A stretch of DNA of 64,000 nt, from NCBI RefSeq assembly GCF_031455195.1, contig NZ_JAVDSH010000002.1, forward strand, positions 620,001 through 684,000. The letters are read 5' to 3'. Shown here piece by piece: positions 58,451 through 64,000 of the stretch (within the stretch, counting starts at the first letter, position 1; each line of letters opens with the position of its first letter). This DNA comes from Arthrobacter nitroguajacolicus_D. GTDB lineage: Bacteria > Actinomycetota > Actinomycetes > Actinomycetales > Micrococcaceae. Position numbers and translations under genes: made by a program. The notes beneath the pieces are model-generated. The model searched no databases, was not told where the DNA came from, and saw only the letters and a list, made by a program, of their open reading frames with translations.

Positions 58451-59868
58451 CCGCCACCATGATCAAGGAATTCAGGCTACCGGACCTTGGCGAAGGCCTG
58501 ACCGAATCGGAAATCCTGAGCTGGAAGGTGGCCGTGGGGGACACCGTCACGCTGAACCAGGTTATCGCCGAGGTGGAAACCGCCAAGGCTGTGGTGGAGT
58601 TACCCTCGCCCTTCGCCGGAACCGTGGCAGCCCTTCATGAGCAGCCCGGCACTGTGGTGGAAGTCGGCAAGCCGATCGTCTCCTTCGAGGTGGACGACGC
58701 CGGGTCCTCCAACGGTGGCGCCGTCACCGGCGGCAGTGGCGCGGCCGCCGTCGGACGTGGTGAAACTGCCGGACGTGGTGAAGCTGCCGGAAGTGGTGGC
58801 CCCACGGAAACGACCGGCACGGAGGCGAGCCCGGCGAAACGCGAGCCCAACTTGGTGGGTTACGGGGCTCTCGTCGAACATACCGGCCGTCCCACCCGTC
58901 GCGCCCGCGGCGTGATTCGTGAAGCAGAGTCCAAGCCTGCAGTTCCCCAGCAGCCGCGAGCGGTGCCCGTCGCAGCGCCGGAAGCTGGGGCGGCCATCGC
59001 TGAGCGGCCCCGATCAACTCCGCCTGTCCGCAAGCTGGCCCGCGACCTGGGTGTGGACCTTGAGTCGGTTCCCGGGACCGGGCCTGGGGGACTCATTACC
59101 AGGGAGGACGTCCAGAACTTCCTGGGTGCACCGGAACCGACCACCAGCGCTCCAGCAGCGCAGCGGGAAAGGGAAACCCGGGCGCCAATCAAGGGGGTTC
59201 GGAAGTTCACTGCCGCTGCGATGGTGCAAAGCGCCTTCACCGCACCCCATGTGACCGAATTCCTCACGGTTGACGTCACCGCGACAATGGACCTTCTGGC
59301 TCGGCTCAAGGGCAACAAGGCATTCGAGGGCTACAAGCTGACGCCGCTGACCATCGCATCCAAGGCCGTGCTCGTAGCGCTCCGGAACAATCCCACATTG
59401 AACTCGCGCTGGGATGAGGCCAGTCAGGAGATCGTGCAGTTCAACTACGTGAACCTGGGCATCGCCGCTGCAACGCCACGCGGCCTGACCGTTCCGAACA
59501 TCAAGGATGCGGACCGGTTGACACTACGTGAGCTGTCAACGGCGCTGACTGAACTGACGGACACCGCACGTGCAGGCAAGACGTCTCCGTCGGATCTTTC
59601 CGGAGGGACCATTTCCATCACCAACATTGGAGTGTTCGGGATCGATGCCGGAACGCCCATTCTGAATCCGGGGGAGGCCGCCATTGTCGCCCTCGGGGCT
59701 GTGCGGAAGGCTCCGTGGGTTGTGAACGACGAACTTGCAATCCGCCAAGTCATGTCGCTCAGTCTGTCCTTCGACCACCGACTGGTGGACGGCGAACAGG
59801 GCTCGCGGTTCCTCGCAGATCTCGGCGCCATCCTGTCCGACCCGGCCATGGTCATGACCATGATCTGA
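58447..59868 (+). CDS. 2-oxo acid dehydrogenase E2 (dihydrolipoamide acyltransferase)
   Basis: 473 residues if started at ATG 58447 (ATGA overlap with E1beta); ATG 58459 is better spaced from GGAAGG. One lipoyl domain with the lipoyl lysine K47 in EVETAKAVVELP, then a Gly/Ala/Thr linker containing short repeats, a peripheral-subunit-binding domain (VRKLARDLGVDLESVPGTG), a second linker and the catalytic domain with SFDHRLVDGEQG (His444 if from the first ATG). It transfers the acyl group to CoA. A single lipoyl domain is normal for branched-chain E2. Confidence 0.93.
   Translation: MTATMIKEFRLPDLGEGLTESEILSWKVAVGDTVTLNQVIAEVETAKAVVELPSPFAGTVAALHEQPGTVVEVGKPIVSFEVDDAGSSNGGAVTGGSGAAAVGRGETAGRGEAAGSGGPTETTGTEASPAKREPNLVGYGALVEHTGRPTRRARGVIREAESKPAVPQQPRAVPVAAPEAGAAIAERPRSTPPVRKLARDLGVDLESVPGTGPGGLITREDVQNFLGAPEPTTSAPAAQRERETRAPIKGVRKFTAAAMVQSAFTAPHVTEFLTVDVTATMDLLARLKGNKAFEGYKLTPLTIASKAVLVALRNNPTLNSRWDEASQEIVQFNYVNLGIAAATPRGLTVPNIKDADRLTLRELSTALTELTDTARAGKTSPSDLSGGTISITNIGVFGIDAGTPILNPGEAAIVALGAVRKAPWVVNDELAIRQVMSLSLSFDHRLVDGEQGSRFLADLGAILSDPAMVMTMI
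58752..58799 (+). repeat. In-frame 18-bp tandem repeats in the E2 linker
   Basis: CGGACGTGGTGAAACTGC at 58752-58769 and its copy at 58770-58787 differ at one base; a degenerate third starts at 58788. In protein terms it repeats a six-residue Gly/Arg/Glu/Ala unit. Being a multiple of three, it changes linker length without breaking the frame. Confidence 0.85.
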
Positions 59869-59965
59869 AGCCCCTGAAGCTGCGCCGGCCCATCCCTTTA
59901 CGAGTGCTTGCAGGAAACTGCAGCCAAGGGGTGGGCCGTCGCGCGTCATTGCCTCTTAGGACGCC

Positions 59966-60838
59966 TCAGTCTTCGGTAGGTGTGGTCCGGTTCGAGTGCA
60001 CGTCACGCCAACTGTGCTCAGGCTCGAATCCCAAGAGCCTGCGGGCCTTGTCGATTGAGAGCATCGTTTCGTGCTCGCCAAGATCCTTCATAACCTCGAC
60101 GCCGGGAAAGACTTCCGCAGCCAGCTCGGCGCTGCTCCGACCCATCACGGTGTCGGCGGCCGCGATAATGAAGGTCTCAAAGCCCGGTTGCGCATGTTCC
60201 AGGGCCCGGACCACCGCAAGGGCGCCATCCCGGGCATCGATGTAGCCCCAGAGGTTCCATTTACGCAAGGATGCATCGGAGTCGAAGGACGGGAACGCCT
60301 CGTAGTCTTCCGGGTCCATGACGTTGGAAAAGCGCAGGGCCGTAATGCTCAAGTCCGGGTCCCAGCGGGTGAGCTGGATGGCCATTTGCTCCTCGAGGTG
60401 CTTCACCAAGGAGTACGTGCTTTCGGGGCGCGCCGCATACTCTTCATCGACCGGGATGTAGGGCGGGTCGACGTCAAAGGGCAGGCCAAGCACCGTCTCG
60501 CTTGAGGCGTAGACTACCTTCTTGATCCCGGCTCTACGAGCGGCTTGGAAGACGTTGTACGTCGAGACCATGTTGTTCTCGAATATAGCGGCGTCCGGTG
60601 CCAAACCCGGTGCCGGGATAGCAGCCAAGTGGACGATTGCGTCCAAGCCGCTGTGTTGATCGTCCAAGCCCATAATGACGTCAACGACCTGTCCATAATT
60701 GCGGAGGTCTACGTTGACATAGCCGCGGCCACGAGCGCCAACTCTGTCCATGTTAAGGACTTGGTGACCATCCTGCGTCAGCCGCCGGACTACGCTCCTG
60801 CCCAGCTTTCCGCTTCCGCCCGTGACGGCAATCTTCAT
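59966..60838 (-). CDS. NAD-dependent epimerase/dehydratase (extended SDR), possibly uronate-dehydrogenase-like
   Basis: 290 residues. The Rossmann motif is TGGSGKLGRSVV (TGGxGxxG) at 6-17, followed by NMDRVG, DLRN and LAAIPAPG. The catalytic Ser and YxxxK are in YASSETVLG and TYSLVKHLEE. Sequence style matches NAD-dependent epimerase/dehydratase or uronate dehydrogenase proteins. Ordinary extended-SDR length. Substrate is unknown; no sugar genes flank it. It starts just outside the repeat-rich gap. Confidence 0.82.
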   Translation of the reverse strand: MKIAVTGGSGKLGRSVVRRLTQDGHQVLNMDRVGARGRGYVNVDLRNYGQVVDVIMGLDDQHSGLDAIVHLAAIPAPGLAPDAAIFENNMVSTYNVFQAARRAGIKKVVYASSETVLGLPFDVDPPYIPVDEEYAARPESTYSLVKHLEEQMAIQLTRWDPDLSITALRFSNVMDPEDYEAFPSFDSDASLRKWNLWGYIDARDGALAVVRALEHAQPGFETFIIAAADTVMGRSSAELAAEVFPGVEVMKDLGEHETMLSIDKARRLLGFEPEHSWRDVHSNRTTPTED

Positions 60839-61396
60839 AGTGAGCTCCTGGTCGATGTCAGTAGGTGGATGGGATTGCTCCCAGCGTATGTGGCGGGTGG
60901 TTGGCTGCCCAGCCCCGGGACTGGCCCTGCGGAACCTAGGTCTCCCGTTCCCACCCAGGCGCCGGGGCCTGCCTGGACACCGGGTCTACCCAGACGCAGG
61001 TCCTGCGCGATCACCCGGCTTGGCTAGGTCACCCGGTTTGGCAAGGCCATCCGGTTCGGAAGGTCATTCAGCCCGAGGTCACCCGGTTTGGCAATGTCAT
61101 CCAGCCGATGTCTCACCCGGTTTGGCGATGTCATCCAGCCCGAGGTCACCCGGTTTGGCAATGTCATCCAGCCGATGTCTCACCCGGTTTGGCGATGTCA
61201 TCCAGCCCGAGGCCATCATCTGGTTCGGAGAACCCTCAGGGCTCCTTCAAGTCAGCCCTCAACGGCTTGAACCAGTCTCCGGAATGAGACTTTGGCTCCG
61301 GGAGCAGACGCTTACGCCGGGACTAAGGCAGCGCTGTTTGTTTGTCTCAGCCTGCTCGCCACGTTGTCCTTGTCCCTGCCGCCTGGGGAGGCGTTG
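60839..61396. other. 558-base noncoding gap with a tandem repeat array
   Basis: No supported gene. The part near 60839-60900 should hold the SDR promoter. From about 61008 the sequence is dominated by repeats of a CACCCGGTTTGGC core (see the array entry). The remainder, 61230-61396, shows no clear feature. Open frames across the region are artefacts of the repeats. Confidence 0.7.
61075..61208. repeat. Two perfect 67-bp tandem repeats, each built of two half-units
   Basis: 61075-61141 and 61142-61208 are identical. Each holds two related half-units with the shared core CACCCGGTTTGGC, then ATGTCATCCAGC (with A or G before it), separated by different short linkers (CGAGGT and CGATGTCT). Degenerate copies extend the array left to about 61008 (CACCCGGCTTGGC and CACCCGGTTTGGC AAGGC) and right to about 61230 (CATCTGGTTCGG). 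The period is not a multiple of three and no gene spans it. Confidence 0.85.
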
Positions 61397-63028
61397 TCAT
61401 GTTTTGAGGGGTGTGTGGTGGTGGTTGCGTCGGGGTGTTTGTGTGGGGTCGATGTGGGGTGGGGGGATGAACCAGGGGGTGCCGTTGGGGTTGGTGATGG
61501 TCCATTGTTCTTTGTGGATGAGGTGGTGGTGGTGGGAGCAGAGGAGGGTTCCGTTTTCTGTTCCTGTGGTGCCGCCGTGGGACCAGTAGGTGATGTGGTG
61601 GGTTTCGCACCAGGGGGCGGGCATGGTGCAGTCGGGGAAGGCGCAGCCGCCGTCGCGGGCGGTGATGGCTTTGCGGATGTGGGGTGGGAAGATCCGGGTG
61701 GTGCGGCCGATGTCCAGGACGCGGGAGTCGGTGCCGAGCAGGACGGGGATGATGTCGGCGTCGCAGGCGATTTTGCGGATGGTGTTGGGGTGGATGGGGC
61801 CGGTGAACGTCGCGGTCCCTGTGGTGGTGGTGCCGGTGCCGGTGGTTTTGGTGGGTGTGTTGCTGTGGGTGAGTTGGTCGAAGAGGTCGTGGTGGTTGAT
61901 GGTGACGGTGAGTTGGGGTCGGAGTCCGCCGTTGGTGGGGAGTTTGCCGGTGGTCATTGCGAGGTTGCAGGCGCCGACGAGGCCGTCGAGGAGTTTTTGT
62001 GCCCGGGAGCGCTGGTCCAGGTCCGGGCTGGTGGGTTGGGTGGTGTGTCGGGGGTTGGTGGCGGTGTTCATGACGGTGGTGAGGGTTTCGTATTGTTCGG
62101 TGGTGGCGAAGATTTCGAGGTGGTGCAGTCCGTAGCGGCGTCTCCGGCGGAGGAAGGTGCCTTGGAGTTGGTGGAGGGCTTCTTCGGAGGGTTCGGTTCC
62201 GTCTTGGTCGATCCTGTCGGTCCAGCGTTGGGCCGTTTTGGTGAGGAAGTCCGGGTCGCTTTCGGTTGCGGTTCTGGTCAGGGCGTGTTCCATGCGGGTG
62301 ACGGTTTCGGGGTCGGTGAGGTGCCGGACTTTATCCAGGGCGGTGCTGATGATCGTGGCTGAGCGGGAGGGTATTTGGGCTGATCCGATCGCGTCGGCGA
62401 GCATTTCCCGTCGGGCGGGGAGGGGTTGTCCGGCTATTCCGGGCTGGGGGAGGACCTCGGCGGCGAGGGCGAGTCTGCGGCGGGCTTCGCTGATACTGAT
62501 CCGTAATCGGGCGCGGAGGAATTGTGCCGCGTTCCGGTAGCCGTCATCGAGCAGGGCCGCATCACCGGCCTGCCTGGTGACAGCCCGGTCCGGGGTGTTT
62601 CCCGGGGTATCGGTCCATCCGGTGCGCCTGCCGGGGTCGGCGGGGGACTGGGCACCTCGTGCTTCATTCCGGGTCCGCTCCACAGCCTGTGCCGCGACCA
62701 CCTGCAAATACTCCAACGACCGGGAAAGCTCCTCCACCCGGCCAGCAAAATCCGCAGCCTCCACAAGCCCAAGCAGCCCGGACTCGGTCATCGCGGAGGC
62801 GCGTAGCTCTTCCAAAGCCGTGGCGCTGTCCTCCAACGCTTCTGAAAGGCAGCCCAGCCGAGCGATGGTGTCTGGCCCATCCGATGTCCCTTCGCCAGGG
62901 GAGGCTGTGGCTCTTCCGGCCGGACCTTCGAGCCGCATCGTTGCAGGGCTTTCACCGGGGGCAACAAGCAGCGTACCGGCGCCCGACAAACCCGGCCGCC
63001 GCTCCAATACCTGCCCATCGCTTTCCAT
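61397..63028 (-). CDS. DUF222 / HNH-endonuclease-motif protein (13E12 family)
   Basis: 543 residues. The N-terminal part is a helical DUF222 domain (LEDSATALEELRASAMTESG ... RLRISISEARRRLALAAEVL) and the C-terminus has the HNH motif: CETHHITYWSHGG, then NGTLLCSHHHHLIHK. Thr-rich stretch near residue 400 (KTTGTGTTTTGTATFTG). The family is widespread and multi-copy in actinobacteria (13E12 repeats in mycobacteria) and of unknown function; the HNH pattern suggests nuclease activity, possibly mobile-element derived. Strand composition is strongly skewed and unlike neighbours. Start ATG 63028 has no clear ribosome site. Confidence 0.85.
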   Translation of the reverse strand: MESDGQVLERRPGLSGAGTLLVAPGESPATMRLEGPAGRATASPGEGTSDGPDTIARLGCLSEALEDSATALEELRASAMTESGLLGLVEAADFAGRVEELSRSLEYLQVVAAQAVERTRNEARGAQSPADPGRRTGWTDTPGNTPDRAVTRQAGDAALLDDGYRNAAQFLRARLRISISEARRRLALAAEVLPQPGIAGQPLPARREMLADAIGSAQIPSRSATIISTALDKVRHLTDPETVTRMEHALTRTATESDPDFLTKTAQRWTDRIDQDGTEPSEEALHQLQGTFLRRRRRYGLHHLEIFATTEQYETLTTVMNTATNPRHTTQPTSPDLDQRSRAQKLLDGLVGACNLAMTTGKLPTNGGLRPQLTVTINHHDLFDQLTHSNTPTKTTGTGTTTTGTATFTGPIHPNTIRKIACDADIIPVLLGTDSRVLDIGRTTRIFPPHIRKAITARDGGCAFPDCTMPAPWCETHHITYWSHGGTTGTENGTLLCSHHHHLIHKEQWTITNPNGTPWFIPPPHIDPTQTPRRNHHHTPLKT

Positions 63029-63329
63029 ACGAAAACCCTGTCACTCCGGGCTCCCACCAATCACCCCCTGATTCGCGTATGTGGAAAACTGCGAACACTG
63101 CCGGCGTATCCCACGCCGTCCCAGCAGCTCGCGGGATGGCCCCGATAACGGAGCCCAGCAGCTCGCGCGAGACACAGCCCCCAACGGCAAGTCCGGACCA
63201 ACACCGAGCAGTCCAAACCCGCCACGACCAGTCCGGCTCTCATCAGGTCGACGTAGCCCTTAGTGCCAGGGAGAGACGTAGCCCTTAGTAGCAGGGAGAT
63301 AGGAACCCGGTGGTTGGTAAGACACCTCC
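63029..63329. other. 301-base gap between two minus-strand genes
   Basis: No gene supported. It contains two direct copies of CCCAGCAGCTCGCG (about 63118-63131 and 63151-63164) and the 25-bp repeats listed separately. A promoter for the DUF222 gene should lie at the left part, and a terminator for the TetR gene on the right, but no clear hairpin with a T run is seen. Confidence 0.5.
63250..63299. repeat. Two tandem 25-bp repeats after the TetR gene
   Basis: 63250-63274 and 63275-63299 share 23 of 25 bases (GACGTAGCCCTTAGT, then a two-base difference, then CAGGGAGA). Noncoding, 31 bases downstream of the TetR stop codon. Confidence 0.8.
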
Positions 63330-63959
63330 CTATGCGGTCAGCGCTGCAAAGGCCATCTGTTCGAGGATGGGCCGGGCTGATTTCGCGGCGATCTTCCTCC
63401 CGTGGTGGCGCACTGAATGTGGGGTGGAGTTGATCAAGCCGAAGGCCGCATGGGCCCGCACCCGTAGGCCGGGAACATCTGCATCCGTGTGAATGCGGGC
63501 GAGGACTCCAACCCAGGTTTCAACGTAGGAGCGCTGCAACTGCCGTACTTCGGCCTGGTCGGCATCACCGAGGCTGCTGAAATCCCGGTCCTGGACACGG
63601 ATGACGTCAGGGTTGCTCAGGGCAAAGTCCACTTGGAACCGGATCAATTCCTGCAGGGCTTCCGTGGGAGTTCCTGCGTCCGAGACCACCCGTAGTCCGC
63701 CGTCCAGGAGGTCCCGGCTAACGCTGAGGAGCAGTTCGCCAAGCACGGCCTGTTTGCCGGGAAAATGGCGGTACACTGCGGGTCCGCTGACGCCTGCTGC
63801 CGCGCCGAGGTCCTCAAGGGATACCCGGCTGAAGCCGTTTTCCGCGAACAGCCCTGCCGCGGCGGACAGCAAAGCCAACCTGCGTAGCTCCTTTGCGTGG
63901 CTGCGTTGGGTCATGGCAGTGCGGCTACCGTCGGTGCTTGTTTCCGGGCCTACGGTCAC
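63330..63959 (-). CDS. TetR/AcrR-family regulator
   Basis: I choose GTG 63959, with AAGGAGG seven bases upstream, giving 209 residues; a longer start at 63980 would place that ribosome site inside the gene. The helix-turn-helix reads LLSAAAGLFAENGFSRVSLE, then LGAAAGVSGPAVYRHFPGKQA. The C-terminal ligand domain ends in AAFGLINSTPHSVRHHG. The pattern resembles TetR regulators found beside acyl-CoA or leucine breakdown genes in related organisms; the likely target genes would lie beyond the right edge. Confidence 0.85.
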   Translation of the reverse strand: MTVGPETSTDGSRTAMTQRSHAKELRRLALLSAAAGLFAENGFSRVSLEDLGAAAGVSGPAVYRHFPGKQAVLGELLLSVSRDLLDGGLRVVSDAGTPTEALQELIRFQVDFALSNPDVIRVQDRDFSSLGDADQAEVRQLQRSYVETWVGVLARIHTDADVPGLRVRAHAAFGLINSTPHSVRHHGRKIAAKSARPILEQMAFAALTA

Positions 63960-64000
63960 GTTCTCCTCCTTGGCGCCCACGCCGGCAGAGCGGGCGTTGC

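Noticed and set aside
61008..61230. CRISPR array
   Set aside because: There are only two perfect units, no unique spacers between conserved repeats, and no cas genes in the window.
60822..61589. Plus-strand open frame with repeated Pro-Gly-Leu-Ala-Met-Ser units
   Set aside because: The repetition reflects the noncoding 67-bp array, whose period shifts frame at each unit, and the frame runs into antisense of the DUF222 gene.
61292..62362. Gly/Val-rich plus-strand frame of 356 codons
   Set aside because: It is the mirror of the Thr/His-rich DUF222 gene, which shows real domains on the minus strand.

Overview
The window looks like chromosome of a high-GC Gram-positive actinobacterium of the Micrococcales, most likely Arthrobacter or Paenarthrobacter in the broad sense. 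This rests on the uniformly GC-rich coding sequence, frequent GTG starts, an actinobacterial-type SAM-IV riboswitch before metX, a DUF222/HNH gene, an actinobacterial holin-like gene, and the order rpsB-tsf-pyrH-frr-cdsA-DivIVA. No prophage, plasmid, insertion sequence or CRISPR array was seen. Genus assignment is inference from gene content.

Layout. 1-5940: a sugar catabolic locus, with a secreted GH101 endo-alpha-N-acetylgalactosaminidase (cut by the left edge) divergent from an operon of SIS sugar isomerase, ROK kinase, PfkB kinase, class II aldolase and DeoR regulator. Together they suggest release and tagatose-type breakdown of galactosamine from O-glycans. 5950-8185: phosphatase, CPBP membrane protein, VOC protein. 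8267-11155: methionine branch, metY then a SAM-IV riboswitch and metX. 11177-18186: SHOCT protein, winged-helix protein, GDSL hydrolase, esterase, S4 protein, DMT transporter, glycyl-tRNA synthetase, GNAT. 18218-18595: terminator, a run of 11 G and a truncated oxidoreductase remnant. 18648-23697: YibE/F protein, then an ABC exporter with a NarL-type two-component system. 23741-28223: dusB, dgt, dnaG, followed by two identical tRNA-Asn genes.

28586-40488: membrane and envelope genes, including mprF with a membrane-anchored esterase, an MFS drug exporter, a holin-like protein, a CDP-alcohol phosphatidyltransferase, a DMT/NIPA-like protein, a PimB-like glycosyltransferase, a CAT-anticodon tRNA, an acyl-CoA dehydrogenase behind a perfect palindrome, and an M23 peptidase. 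40876-45781: the translation/lipid cluster rpsB, tsf, pyrH, frr, cdsA and a DivIVA-domain gene. 45762-52462: two divergent sodium/solute (acetate-type) symporter operons around a LytS/LytTR two-component system, with a CRP-like site in the shared promoter region. 52530-56075: PHP phosphoesterase, three small membrane proteins and an Lrp/AsnC regulator. 56271-59868: branched-chain 2-oxo acid dehydrogenase E1alpha-E1beta-E2, probably controlled by that Lrp protein.

59966-64000: an NAD-dependent sugar epimerase/dehydrogenase, a noncoding 67-bp tandem repeat array, a DUF222/HNH gene and a TetR regulator. Most of the window is ordinary core genome. The points I find most worth checking are the GH101/galactosamine locus with its candidate operators, the rhomboid-like N-terminus of MprF with its partner hydrolase, the paired symporters with their shared regulatory region, the 67-bp repeat array, and several small duplications.
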